Made by a program: the position numbers and the translations under genes
Source of the DNA: Oasisia sp. SBJ-2009
Lineage: Eukaryota > Annelida > Polychaeta > Sabellida > Siboglinidae
DNA: 64,000 nucleotides
Direction of reading: 5' to 3'
Assembly: GCA_964017155.1 (NCBI GenBank)
Contig: OZ024862.1
Span: 36,667,675-36,731,674 of the forward strand
Notes under the pieces: model-generated
What the model was told of the DNA's origin: nothing
Databases searched by the model: none
What the model saw: only the letters and a program-made list of their open reading frames with translations
In this document: in pieces, positions 36,001 through 45,524 of the stretch
Numbering within the stretch: position 1 is the first letter of the stretch
Layout of the letters: every line of letters begins with the position of its first letter

Positions 36001-38268
36001 TTCGATCTGTTGTTCAATGTTATGATGTATTCCTGGTCCGTGCTTCCATTCTATGGATACTCAATTATCTATGAGACTATTTTGACAATAGTTGTACAAG
36101 GTATAAGAAATATATATAATAAAAGTAAAACATATAAATGTGCATAACTAAATCATTGTTGCACGGAACTAATTAGAGAAACTAAAAATATGTCAAAGGT
36201 GACATTGTTGTAAATTATATTATGTACCATTGTAGTCAAGAAAAGGAGTTGAGATGGTATTCAATTGAACAAGTCTGCGGGGAGGAGATGTACAGCATTT
36301 CAAGCAGTTCTAACGACTGGATACTGCACTGTATAAGAATGTACTCATTTATATTTACACCTTCACCCCTAACACACCTCTCTTGTAACGTTACCTTCAG
36401 GCGTGCCTGACAAGCCGGAACTGGCGGAGACGTACTACTCGCAGTTTGAGGATGAGTTCGAACCTACAGAGGAAGTCGATGAAGAGGCTGATCGGACTCT
36501 TGTTGCCAATAGCAACATGGAAGCTGATGAGGATGAGGATGAGGATGAAGTCGAGGACCTGATGAACTGCATGCAGAATGCTCTCGACAAGTCAGACACG
36601 GGTGAGTGACTGAGTGTAGGTGTTTACTACGTCAATGGCTGTCATTCCAGGATAAAGAAGTGTATTTTTATGACTAATACGTAATTTATTTAAAAGTGAT
36701 ACGCTATTTAATACCATACTAATTTTATTTATTTTAAAACGCTAGTATTTGTCTTATTGTATACATATATCTTTTTATGTCTTTTAAATTGTAATATGTT
36801 GTGAAGCGCCACGAACAACTATGGATGTGGCTCTATACCAAATAAATATATTAATATTATTTTATTATTATTATATTACTATTTTATTATTATATGCGAG
36901 TTCTTTTTTCACAATTTGAAAATAAATGATTAAACCTAAGGGGCTTAGCAGGGCTATTAACCTCACATTTCTCATCGAAAAATATAATACAGCCCTAAAT
37001 AGTGATCCCTAGCAAATTTTGAGTAGTATATATAGTTGGTAACTGATTTATGTAGCACCATTATTATATTTTACATAATAACAACACATTTCATCACAGT
37101 ACACATAGGTGATGTTTGCCTGTTACATGAACGTGAGGCTCCTGGCCTGTACCAAAGATGTACACAGTCATTCCAGATCTCCTGTACAGGTTAAATGATA
37201 TAAGTTTTGTTTTCATATTTTGAAACCATTGCTGAGTGACTTAAGGGCTACTTGCAGTTGTTGTTTCGTTTGTTTCAGTTAAAATGCAGACGTTGGCGGA
37301 CACTGAAGGAGGGGCCTTTGGACCTATAGCGAGAGACACAAAGATTAAAAACCTCACAGCGTATCTTTTTACCAGTGTTAATAGTTCAGTAGAAACACCC
37401 ATATTCTAGCAGCTATAAGACACTTGATTTATTATGTGAATTTCAAAAGGTTTTTATTTACAAAAGCATTGTACTATGTAGTTTCAAATCGTTTAAAAAT
37501 GGTTATTCCTGTTTTATACACAGAAAGCAACAAACTACTTACAAAACTACTTACACATAATATTATGACTTGAGCTGCCAGGGGATATTTGAAAAACAAC
37601 ACAGTACACAATCCAGACAACATTGCATTAGTGTGGTTGTGTTGAAAGCATACGATATGAAATATTTATCTTTGATTTATCATTAAGACGTCTGCCTGTT
37701 TAGCCACCTTCAAAGCACGCCTAAAGACTCATTTCTTTCTGACTGTTCTTGCGGCTTAGTTTAATGTTTATTTACTTTTATCGATATTTTATTTAACCTA
37801 TTTATTATACATATATACATTTATTCAGCTTCAATAATTTGTGTTATATTGATATATTTGTTTTATTGTTTATATGTTACTAGTATATTTGTGTGTTTTT
37901 TCTTCTGGTGCGTATTTGAATTTTAGTATTTTAATGTATGTAAGCCGCCACGAACAATTTGAAATTGGATGTGGTGCTATATTAAATAAAATATGATTTT
38001 TTGATTATTTGATTTGCTGGACAACCAGTCTGTGCAACCTTGTGATCCTTAACCAGCCGTCAGCGAGGCCGTCCGGAAGCTGGGAGAAGAACAGTTTGAA
38101 AGAGCCCACTCCTATCTGAAGCAAGCAAGGTTTGGGAAGCCGGGAGAAAACCAAGCCGAAGAAAAGGAGATCATGCGAGGTCTCGCACAGATAGTTGAAA
38201 GTCCCACCGACTGTTTCATTGTAGACCAATTGGTCTTCTTGGAGTACCAGGCATCAATGACGATGTGA
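22744..38268 (+). CDS. NEK11: NIMA-related kinase NEK11, complete (15 coding exons, 660 aa)
   Basis: Exons: 22744-22892, 24623-24788, 25478-25596, 26677-26706, 26950-27111, 28019-28168, 28894-28972, 29597-29685, 31116-31244, 32632-32713, 33407-33506, 35604-35843, 36401-36601, 37279-37360, 38064-38268. The total is 1983 nt including TGA, with all phases consistent. Kinase domain about residues 21-280: Gly loop [12 protein letters not shown] (27-38), VLKEI lysine K54, helix-C E72, HRD 149-151, DFG 168-170, GTPYYMSPE (187-195). The tail carries [11 protein letters not shown], a coiled-coil-like segment, acidic exons, [12 protein letters not shown] and a conserved C-terminus ([14 protein letters not shown]). 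Human NEK11 (about 645 aa) acts in the S/G2-M DNA-damage checkpoint, phosphorylating CDC25A. The length and every motif fit. The start ATG has A at -3. Confidence 0.95.
22937..23272 (+). mobile_element. tRNA-derived SINE, full-length copy
   Basis: Head GAGCTCAGGGGTAGAGCTTC (A box) and CGGGTTCGAACCCTG (perfect B box); body with CACTCAGCTGTATAAATGAG; tail ATTGCGCTATATAAGAACTT, then T-rich sequence. It lies 45 bp downstream of the NEK11 exon 1 donor. The pol III promoter boxes look intact. The tRNA-like head is not a functional tRNA gene. Confidence 0.85.
24135..24545. mobile_element. Penelope-like 3' ends as an inverted repeat hairpin
   Basis: 24135-24290 is the imperfect reverse complement of 24380-24545. 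The plus-strand half carries AACTATGAACAGAGATGAGG, GTGACCACTGAACATTCAG and CTGAAGAAGG...GTCGAAACGTAG, the usual end of Penelope-like elements. It lies in NEK11 intron 1, whose middle (23273-24134) is AT-rich without features. Confidence 0.65.
24623..24788 (+). CDS. NEK11: NEK11 exon 2 (residues 50-105, VLKEI lysine, helix C)
   Basis: Acceptor tttcgcag|T, donor TGCGAG|gtgagt. Encodes [31 protein letters not shown] and FCIITEYCE, near-identical in order to human NEK11. Confidence 0.95.
24807..24866. repeat. Three tandem copies of a 20-bp unit near the exon 2 donor
   Basis: Unit GTCACCCAGATCACAGACGT, three copies with one mismatch, starting 18 bp after the exon 2 5' splice site. The rest of intron 2 (to 25477) shows no feature. 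Confidence 0.9.
25478..25596 (+). CDS. NEK11: NEK11 exon 3 (residues 106-145)
   Basis: Acceptor catacag|GGT, donor GACCG|gtgagt (phase 2). Encodes [15 protein letters not shown] and [16 protein letters not shown], the kinase C-lobe entry. Confidence 0.93.
25597..26676. other. NEK11 intron 3, no recognisable feature
   Basis: AT-rich intron; nothing supported. Confidence 0.5.
26677..26706 (+). CDS. NEK11: NEK11 exon 4, 30-nt exon encoding the HRD motif
   Basis: Acceptor cttgtag|G, donor TCTAG|gtaagt. The 30 nt plus split codons encode [10 protein letters not shown], including the catalytic-loop His-Arg-Asp (149-151). It enters and leaves in phase 2, so skipping would remove ten residues in frame and kill the kinase. 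Confidence 0.93.
   Translation, partial: EGATSRSEI
26950..27111 (+). CDS. NEK11: NEK11 exon 5 (residues 155-209, DFG and activation loop)
   Basis: Acceptor gtttcag|G, donor GTCTG|gtaggt. Encodes [34 protein letters not shown] and SKSDVW. Confidence 0.95.
27112..28018. other. NEK11 intron 5, no recognisable feature
   Basis: AT-rich intron; nothing supported. Confidence 0.5.
28019..28168 (+). CDS. NEK11: NEK11 exon 6 (residues 209-259)
   Basis: Acceptor gttacag|G, donor GTCAG|gtttgt. Encodes [18 protein letters not shown] and [20 protein letters not shown] of the kinase C-lobe. Confidence 0.93.
28409..28535 (+). mobile_element. Diverged SINE 3' fragment
   Basis: GGATGCTCCCTGCAGAAG, AACACTTTGAG and CTGTATAAGAACTCTACC align with the body and tail of the SINE at 22937-23272. 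The rest of intron 6 has no feature; intron 7 (28973-29596) likewise. Confidence 0.55.
28894..28972 (+). CDS. NEK11: NEK11 exon 7 (residues 259-285)
   Basis: Acceptor gactcag|G, donor ATGATG|gtaaac. Encodes [20 protein letters not shown], the end of the kinase domain. Confidence 0.92.
29597..29685 (+). CDS. NEK11: NEK11 exon 8 (residues 286-315)
   Basis: Acceptor gtttcag|CTG, donor GCCAT|gtatgt. Encodes [15 protein letters not shown]...LVSAM, corresponding to the linker before the human MQKRIHLQTL segment. Confidence 0.85.
30001..31113. repeat. 22-bp minisatellite ending at the NEK11 exon 9 acceptor
   Basis: TGTGTTGAGTGTGTATTGG plus TGG is the core unit. About 35 regular copies lie at 30360-31110, with more diverged TGTTGATGGTGTG units from about 30001. 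The array runs into the acceptor tggtgtgttggtgcag|G of exon 9 with no unique intron sequence between. Long open frames over it (Thr/His/Asn-rich on the minus strand) come from the repeat. Confidence 0.95.
31116..31244 (+). CDS. NEK11: NEK11 exon 9 (residues 315-358)
   Basis: Acceptor tggtgcag|G, donor CTGAA|gtgagc. Encodes [20 protein letters not shown], almost identical to human NEK11. The intron side of the acceptor is the last unit of a long minisatellite. Confidence 0.93.
31581..32631. repeat. 23-bp minisatellite made of 3' splice-site-like units, ending at the NEK11 exon 10 acceptor
   Basis: About 45 copies of a unit reading TGTGTTGTGTCTGTTCCAG then CCTG. Each unit ends in a pyrimidine-rich CAG acceptor, and the last one is the real exon 10 splice site. 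Variants (TTCCATCC, GCATTGTGTC, TTCTAG) recur at about 115 bp, later 138 bp, showing higher-order duplication. Cys/Val-rich and Thr/His-rich open frames here are repeat artefacts. Confidence 0.95.
32632..32713 (+). CDS. NEK11: NEK11 exon 10 (residues 358-385)
   Basis: Acceptor gtctgttccag|G, donor ACACGC|gtaagg. Encodes [19 protein letters not shown], a coiled-coil-like stretch. The acceptor is the final unit of the 23-bp minisatellite at 31581-32631. Confidence 0.88.
32829..33030. repeat. (TA)n microsatellite cluster in NEK11 intron 10
   Basis: Three long AT runs separated by short GTGTAAACA-type interruptions. Confidence 0.95.
33407..33506 (+). CDS. NEK11: NEK11 exon 11 (residues 386-419)
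   Basis: Acceptor gaattttag|AGA, donor CACCAA|gtaagt. It is open only in the frame demanded by neighbouring phases ([13 protein letters not shown]...[10 protein letters not shown]) and not conserved by eye. It is included because it joins exons 10 and 12 in frame. Confidence 0.65.
33663..34345. repeat. 29-bp minisatellite with 11-unit higher-order period
   Basis: About 23.5 near-identical 29-bp units built of TGTGACAATGTGGTAGTC plus ATCACGTGTCT. Unit variants CATCAC (A), CATCAT (B) and CGTCAT (C) run AAABAACABAC then AAABAACABA plus AAA, so a 319-bp block is duplicated. It lies in NEK11 intron 11. Confidence 0.97.
34994..35530 (+). mobile_element. CR1/L2/jockey-type LINE 3' fragment
   Basis: A 139-codon open frame encodes the C-terminal part of a non-LTR reverse transcriptase: [30 protein letters not shown] and [20 protein letters not shown]. 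The frame closes at TGA, then continues [15 protein letters not shown] after the stop. Sense-oriented in NEK11 intron 11. Confidence 0.85.
35604..35843 (+). CDS. NEK11: NEK11 exon 12 (residues 419-499, acidic)
   Basis: Acceptor gtgttccag|TG, donor GGATG|gtaaac. Encodes [20 protein letters not shown], then a Ser/Thr/Pro-rich stretch ending [11 protein letters not shown]. Vertebrate NEK11 also has an acidic tail. Confidence 0.85.
36235..36345 (+). mobile_element. Diverged SINE 3' fragment
   Basis: ATTTCAAGCAGTTCTAACGA, TGGATACTGCACTGTATAAG and the upstream body match the SINE tail. It ends about 55 bp before the NEK11 exon 13 acceptor. Confidence 0.5.
36401..36601 (+). CDS. NEK11: NEK11 exon 13 (residues 499-566)
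   Basis: Acceptor accttcag|GC, donor ACACGG|gtgagt. Encodes [18 protein letters not shown], an acidic run and [15 protein letters not shown], matching the human AEEYYADAFDSY and LARCLENVLG segments. Confidence 0.9.
36780..36900 (+). repeat. LINE 3' tail remnant in NEK11 intron 13
   Basis: GTGAAGCGCCACGAACAAC, ATGGATGTGGCTCTATACC, then AATAAATA and ATT repeats: the same tail family as 37940-38008. The remainder of intron 13 is AT-rich without features. Confidence 0.55.
37279..37360 (+). CDS. NEK11: NEK11 exon 14 (residues 566-593)
   Basis: Acceptor tgtttcag|TT, donor ACAGC|gtatct. Encodes [20 protein letters not shown], matching human TITTMAEDMSPGPPIFNSVM. Confidence 0.88.
37686..38008 (+). 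mobile_element. L2/CR1-type LINE 3' fragment just before NEK11 exon 15
   Basis: Encodes [17 protein letters not shown], the last conserved stretch of L2/CR1 ORF2, then an AT-rich UTR and the tail GCCACGAACAATTTG...GGTGCTATATTAAATAAA. It stops 55 bp before the exon 15 acceptor. Confidence 0.7.
38064..38268 (+). CDS. NEK11: NEK11 exon 15 with stop codon (residues 593-660)
   Basis: Acceptor gccgtcag|C, TGA at 38266-38268. Encodes [20 protein letters not shown] and [17 protein letters not shown], close to the human C-terminus (KLGTEVFEEVYNYLKRAR, DCFEVDQLLYFEEQ). Confidence 0.93.
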
Positions 38269-39333
38269 TGCTCGTCTGCAGCTTGATGGAAAATGCACGC
38301 CTGATTTCTGTGAATATAATACTATTATGTATTTTATTGTTGTGGAAAGCCTGCTGATAATTGTATATTTTCGTAACATTCCTCTTTTTATTGATGGTAA
38401 TAATGCACGTTAAGATTTGCTTCATGTGAAGTGGTTTAGCAGATTAATTATGTCCCTATGTCGTTAGTGTTGTTGACTGGGTCACCAATCAATATTGGCA
38501 GTCTACTCTTCTCAGAATAATATTTATACCGTTGTCAGTTAACCACTTTGGTATTCTGTAAATGACATCTGGTCGTTTTCACTCATCACTACTCCAGAAA
38601 CAATCTGAAAGAAAACACTTACCTTCAACCATTATGAAAGCATAGTATTTTGCACTTATAACCAAGTTATATTTATCAATGTTTTTGTCAATGTATATAA
38701 AGACTTTTAAATTCAAGGAAATCGATGACCATATCATTGGTTTTTAAACCATCAACGTGTTAACACCAAAAGCACAGGCTTTAGGTAAATACCTGAATTG
38801 TTATTGCGTTTTGCGAGTGTTTTTGTGTGATTAGATTTGCTTCAAGCCACACGCATTTCGGAGTAAGTTATTGTTTTAATAGTCGTATTGAACACACATT
38901 GTTGCTGTCAACACATGTAAAGACATTGTTTAGGTAGATTTATTGTGCCTTAAGAAAAGGGGATCACCGTGAGTGATTGCAATGAAAATACCAGTTGTGA
39001 TAAAGACTAGGGAGACCTATCTCCAAACGTCTCCCTTGTGTTGTATATATCACAATTTCTCCTGAGGAATGGATATACACAGTATTGTTTGTGTGTTATT
39101 GCATTTTGCATGATAGGATTAGTGTCCTGCATCTGGTGCTTCAAATGAGTTCTTGGCAGAAATAGGATCCCATGAGCACGTTGTGAACTGTCAGTGTCTG
39201 ATATCACTTTCTTTTTTATGTGCTTGTGTCTTGCCATTGTGACCTCACATATCATATCACTAGGCTTTCCATGTGTAACATGTATGTGTGTTGTTTTAAG
39301 AGAACAGGGATTTTTTGCAGATTGTATATGCAA

Positions 39334-39408
<75 letters not shown>

Positions 39409-40905
39409 TTGGCAAAACAGCAAAAACAGTATTCGAGTTTCATCCGTCCAATGTCAGTACAATTCAGTGTGTAATCAATATTTACCTGTTATGATATTAC
39501 GCTAATTTATATATATTTATACATATATATATATACATGGTATATATATATATATATATTTAAATATTTATAAATATCTGGAGGGCTAGCTATTTAAAGT
39601 TGCAGATTATTTATTTGCAGTATACCTGTTTTCATATAAAACTAATTTAAATTGTTTTTCAAAGTACTTCATAGCAGATTATGATAAACAACAGTACATT
39701 AGTTATCTTCTAGGTGCAACACAAAATGAAATCGTAATGACATGAATGGTGCCAAGATATAACATAAGTATTATAATATTATGTTTAATGCTTTTTTCAG
39801 GCTTTCAATACTGTAGTGTGGAACAGAACTTGCTGCCAGCAGCCATAAGAGCTTGCTTGTTTGGATGACAGAATTACTGAATGGTAATTGTGTTTTCAGG
39901 GAAGCCATTTGGCCGTCATGGCACATATCACGTGACAAGTTTTCATTGCCCATTGATAACCAGTGAAGTCTTCACTGTTATGTGTAAATAGTTGTAGGAC
40001 GTCTGTATGTAACTTACAATTATTGCTTCCACTCTTTAAGGATGATTGAAAACGGGTTTTTCAGTTTGAATAGAGATATGTGTAATTGTGTATGTATTCT
40101 GGCATTTGTGTGTGTGCATGCATGCGTGGGTGTACATAATGTACATGTCAGTGAGAGCACACACAAAGTGTTTATAGTCTAGACCACGCATGGACACCAA
40201 CTAAACTTATGTTAACACACCACAGAATTCTGCAGTGATGTAACAATAATTATATTGCTGTTATTGAATATTTGTTAATAAAACACTATTAATTATGCAC
40301 TGTAATCTGTTGGTTATGTTTTCGACCTTTGTATGCAATACAGACTAATTAAGATCATACCAGGGCAGTAGTTTTTTTTTACAATTTGAGCGAGACACAG
40401 TTGCATGCAAATGTGGAAAATGAACAGACATTCGCTAGGTTGTGGTGACGGTGGAAAATGTCCACACAGCGCTTCGTGAGTAAACAACATGACTAGACAA
40501 CGTCAACTCCAATTCAACAAACATATTTAAGACATTATCGCCCATCAGCATCACGTGCGCACGTGCTCAGCATCATGCCACCAAAAAACCACCACGCCGA
40601 CGATTTAAAACTGACATTAGTGAAATTAAATCATTTACAACACCATCACGGTTTATAGCGCACTGAAATTCTGTGCACTGCATTTGCGTTTCTCAAATAT
40701 CTGGCTGCTTTATTCATTTTAGTTTGTTACCAAAAAATTCCTGCGAATTTGTAGACGTCCTTTTCCCAACAGTGTCCGATATATATAATATATTTAATCA
40801 TAATAACGCTCAAACTAATATGAGGCACGAAAATGGACATGGCAGCATCCAGCAAAACACACAGCCTCCTCACTCCATGTCATGACCATGACATTGACAA
40901 TACGT
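38269..40905. other. NEK11 3' flank
   Basis: No gene seen. Long (TA)n runs lie at 39341-39408 and 39520-39565. The first plus-strand AATAAA I found after the stop is at 40277-40282, which would imply a 2-kb 3' UTR; a nearer non-canonical signal is equally possible. Confidence 0.4.
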
Positions 40906-43273
40906 ACAATAATCGGATCCATGACATTTTGGTAAAGGACATTTTGGTAAGGGACACTTTGGTAACAGGACATTTCGGTAACTGGACTTTTCGGTAACAG
41001 GACATTTCGGTAACAAGACATTTTGGTAACAAGACATTTTGGTAAAACTACTGAAAATAATCAGAGTCCAGTCTGCCATATCAGGAGGTAACCTGTTGAG
41101 ATGCCAGTCAGTTAAACCATTGGTAAATTAGGACGGTCCAGACTACAGGCAGGGAACTTGGCTTCCCACCTGCAGTCAGGCATGGTATGGTGTAAGGGGG
41201 TGTAAGGCTGAAGGGAACATGGCTTCCAAATAGCAGTGGTGGTGGCTAGAGTGGTCAACCACTACATCCAACCAGTGACTAGCAGGACACATTTAAATCC
41301 AGATACACGTAAGATAATGTCATACATGTGAACATGGAGATATCGACAACAACTAGGGGAAAACCAAAGCTTTTGTGGAATGGGTATGCTTATACGAAGC
41401 ATGTAGAGAACAACGGCATAATAAGGTGGCGTTGTGCATGTCGTGCAAGCAAGCACTGCCCTGCTAGTGCATACACTGACTTGCTACCAGCAAATCCGGT
41501 GTTAAAAACTGACCACAACCACTGTCCTGAACCTGTGAAGATAGAGGTTGACAGATGCCGTACGGAAATGCGGATACATGCGGCTGCAAGTAACGACCCG
41601 CCAGCTCGTATCTACGCTGAAAAAATCACAGGGTTGACAGATGCAGCGAAGGCACTTCTACCGAGTGTCGATGAACACCAGTGTCGACACGTGTAAGCGC
41701 ACGATATCCAGAAACCGTATACAAGAATACCCCGCCGAGCCAGCCAGTTTGTTAAATCTAAACATTCTTCCTCCTTGGACCCACACCCTAGGACAACAAC
41801 AAGATGAGTTCCTCTTCTTTGACAACGGTGCACAAGCAGCACACAGGATCATTGCCTACGCAACTGAGAACAATCTCCGTCGCTTGGCTGCTGCTGATAA
41901 ATGGTTTATGGATGGCAATTTTGCAATGGCTCCACCACAATTCTTGCAGATCTACGTGATCGATGTGTCTCTGGGAGAGGTGACCATACCATTGGTGTAT
42001 GCCTTTCTAGAAAACAAGACAGAAGGAACATATCACGAACTGTTCACTGCTATACTGAATCGCTGTGCAACGTATGGTGTGCGACCTGACCCTGATGTTG
42101 TCACGGTTGATTTCGAGCTGGCTGTCCCTCGCGCTCTGACAGCTGTGTTCGGGCAACATGTACAGGTGCAGTTCTGTTTCTTCCACCTGACACAGAGCAC
42201 ATGGCGGAAAATTCAAGAGATGGGAATTGCTGCGACATATCGTACAGACAACAACTTTCGCCATTTCTGTGGCATGCTGGATGGACTTGCGTTTCTGCCA
42301 CCAACTGACGTCTCTGCTGGCATAACATACCTGCGTACGATTGCACCAGCTTTGGCAGTACCACTGGTCGACTACTTCGACAAAACGTACGTCCACGGCC
42401 ACTACAGACAAGGTCGGCCGCAGGTGAGAGGTATCAGGATGGTGCGAATCGCTCCCCTGTATCCTGTGCAGACGTGGAATGTGCACACTGCGACTCTAAA
42501 ATTAATGACGACCCACGCACAAATAATGTCTCTGAGGCTTGGAACAAAAAGTATCGTCACTTGATTGGTCACCAGCATCCCTCGATATGGAAATCCATCA
42601 AGTGCCTACAGCGGGAACAAGAGTGTGTGAGCGCCGTCATTCTCCAGGATGCAACCGGCCAACCATCCCGGAAACGTGTGAGGCAGGAATACGTCAGACT
42701 ACAAACACGACTGAGGAACCTTTGTCGTGACTATGTCTATGTCAATGGGGTATTGCAGATGCCGCAATTCCTCGCAGCTGTTGGCCATCTGGTTCGTTTG
42801 TAAAAACACTTCACTGAACATTACTACCTTCTTGGACACTAGTAATATTCCAGTGTAATACGGTAGCACATGACATTCCCAATGTGCATCACTAGAAGAG
42901 TTATATTAATAATTGGATATATATGTGAGTTTGAATTAAAATGTGACTGAACACAGAACTGTTTTTTATTTATTTTACAATATGGATACATTTTTATTAA
43001 TCTTTAATTAATGCCTTTAAAGTAAAGAATATTTATTGGTTTTACCAAAATGCAAAATTACCAAGATGCCCTATTACCGAAATGTCTGTTACCGAAATGT
43101 CTGTTACCGAAACGTCCTATTACCGAAATGTCTGTTACCGAAACGTCCTATTACCGAAATGTCCAATTACCGAAATGTCCAGTTACCGAAATGTCCTGTT
43201 ACCGAAATGTCCGTTACCAAAACGTCTGTTACCAAAGTGTCCGTTACCGAAATGTCTGGATACCACAATAATC
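40906..43273. mobile_element. MULE DNA transposon (2.35 kb) with tandem-repeat termini and 9-bp TSD
   Basis: The element itself is 40915-43264; ACAATAATC flanks it at 40906-40914 and 43265-43273, a perfect 9-bp duplication as expected of Mutator-like elements. Ends start GGATCCATGACATTTTGG and GGTATCCAGACATTTCGG (inverted). Inside each end are about 7 (left) and 12 (right) tandem copies of a 16-20 bp GGACATTTCGGTAACA unit in inverted orientation. A broken FLYWCH-MULE transposase lies between (41328-42803). Confidence 0.92.
41328..42803 (+). pseudogene. MULE transposase with N-terminal FLYWCH finger, two frameshifts
   Basis: Three overlapping open frames make up one protein. 41328-41696: FLYWCH-type zinc finger (WNGYAYTKH, RWRCACRASKHCPASAY, TDHNHCPEP). 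41641-42564: MULE core (WFMDGNFAMAPP, VTVDFELAVPRAL, QFCFFHLTQSTWRKIQ). 42474-42803: C-terminal RTNNVSEAWN and HQHPSIWKSIKCLQREQ. The first frame break is an imperfect 16-bp duplication (AGTGTCGA...AGTGTCGA, about 41660-41690); the second is a 1-nt shift near 42490. The acidic residues of the core look present, but the frame is not intact. Confidence 0.85.
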
Positions 43274-43664
43274 GGCAATTTGACGGATTCATATTAAAGA
43301 GCCGCTACATCTACATTACATTGTGTCATGGATGGAATGGTAAAGTGCGAAAACAACAATGGAAGATAAGCTGATAGACAGGTTTAGTCATATCATTCTC
43401 GATTTATATCATGTTCACGTCAAATCACGGTCGGAGAACGAACGTACCACCGTCCTAGACCTAGTCTGGAGACAGCATTGCTAATTTATCCTTTCCGTTA
43501 TAATTAAACTTCCCTAAACTTCCTACGAATGTTTCTCAGAATGAAGCACAACCGTCCAATATCACATCATATCCATATGTGTGCACTTATTACACATTAT
43601 AAAGCATCTACAATCCAAGCAGAACAACAATACGTCATGTGGTTATCACATGCAGAGACCGAAA

Positions 43665-43735
43665 ATGGCGTCCAAGTTACCGTAATTTTTTACGGTAGAT
43701 AAGCGTTAATTTTACGGTAATTTCTAACAGTGTAC
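43665..43735. repeat. ACGGTAA-rich MITE-like terminus
   Basis: TTACCGTAATTTTTTACGG then TTTTACGGTAATTTCTAACAGTG resembles a hAT-type terminus (CACTGTTAGAAATTACC inverted). No opposite end found. Confidence 0.35.
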
Positions 43736-43912
43736 ACATGCGCTCGCACACATACACACGCACACACCGACGCACATACACACATGCGCACGTTTAGTTG
43801 CAAACGCGTAATAAGATAGCGTGACGATACATTACGTTGAAGCGTACGCGTTGCAAAGTGGGAATAACTCGGTGCAGCAAGCGCCTAGGGTAGGGACAAC
43901 GCTCCACAGCCA

Positions 43913-43984
43913 TGCCGTTACTCCGAAGACAACTACTTGTTGTACTCCGACGACAACTACTTGTCATCTCCGTCGCCCTGCGTA
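43913..43984 (+). CDS. Possible short first exon with signal-peptide-like leader
   Basis: An ATG in good context (acagccATGCCG) starts about 24 codons rich in Leu/Val/Arg (MPLLRRQLLVVLRRQLLVIS) up to a donor-like CTGC|gtaagt. It contains a 24-bp direct duplication. No downstream partner exon is established, so this may be chance. Confidence 0.15.
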
Positions 43985-44111
43985 AGTGTCAGCGACATAC
44001 GTGTATAATTCACATGCGTTTACATGTCTTTACACATGTATGAATGAACGTGGCAGTTGTTGCATATCTTAAATCAAACCTAAATCTTAATAGTTATTAG
44101 ATATGTTTTGG

Positions 44112-45340
44112 TAGGGTAACCTGGGGCAAAACGGCCACTTGGGGTAATACGGCCCCCCGTCTTATCTGCCAAACGGGTGAACACAAACTAACTTTGAACA
44201 GTGAAACATGATTCTGCCACCTAGCGAATACTCTTAGCGAACGCAAAGCCAAGCGCCACCAAAAGTAAGTTCACAAACCTTCTTTAAAGTTTTGCATACC
44301 CTCTGAGTTAATAATCATTCTTTGGTAAAATCGATGCTAACATGTCCACCTTGTGATGATTAGCCAGCGACTGTTACTGATGCACTCGCATCTATACACG
44401 TTTTCAACGACTTTCATCGAAATGTGAGCAATATTAAAGGATTACATGTGAAGGTGAAAAAAGTCGGCACTGGTGTGTATGGGGTAAGACCGCCCTGTCA
44501 GAATGGGGCAAGACGGCCCCGGGCCGTCTTGCCCCGTCATGCAGTACGAATATGATATGTAAACGCAATAAAGCTATGATGTATTTATATCATACACAAT
44601 CATTTTAATATATAATTATAAACTATTTGATAATGCAAATGCCAAAGATGATGAGTGTTTTCAGTGACGAGTGTAATGATAATGCAGAATATTGCTTCTA
44701 ATGACAACTGTAATTTTTTGACATATTATAATTAATGATGAGTGGTTTCGATTGATAATTAGGCTGTTGTATCTGCCGCGAAGTATGTGCATGCCTTTAT
44801 TACTTTAGTATAATATGTTCAACACTATAATGATTTTAAGGCCTGTGATGATGCAGATGCCAAAGGTGATCGTAGTGTCGAGTAATACAGACAAGAGCTG
44901 ATAGGTAGGAAACCGGGATGTTCCGGATGTAAGATCAATAGAGCGGGAGAACTGTAGAAGTGCAACACATATCATCAGTATTTTGTGACCGTGTCGAAGT
45001 GTCGTGTCGAAGACACAATAGAAGACGGACATAACAATGATGAGTCTAATTCATGATGAGTGATACGGATTGGTGAGTATTTCTGTTCACACGATGACTA
45101 ATAATAATAGTTGTAGTTTATGACGGTTTAAATAAATAATGAATAAAACACATTGTTTTTATATCATTACAGCGGTTAAACGTAATATTAGAGCAGATAG
45201 ACTCGGGGCCGTTTTACCCCAGGCGAGGGACCGTTTTACCCCAAGCATGAGGCAAAACGGTTTTATTGGAGCACATTTTAAACTTGTTATAACTTACGTT
45301 TTGGTTATTCAATTGTTCAGAGACATGTGACATACTTAAA

Positions 45341-45415
<75 letters not shown>

Positions 45416-45524
45416 TATACATATACCTCAACACTATTACTGCACAATTATGCATCAACAAGGAATGGATACAAAATACACAACTTTTCCCTTGGGGGCC
45501 CGGGCTGCCCCAGGTTACCCTACT
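44112..45524. mobile_element. TA-flanked TIR element with GGGGCAAAACGGCC subrepeats
   Basis: Ends GGGTAACCTGGGGCA / TGCCCCAGGTTACCC (44114 and 45522), each next to TA. About eight copies of GGGGYAARACGGCC lie near the ends and inside, in both orientations, including a 30-bp near-perfect palindrome at about 44503-44534. A long (TA)n run sits at 45341-45415. No transposase seen. A TA duplication fits Tc1/mariner-type superfamilies, but the class is undetermined. Confidence 0.7.
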
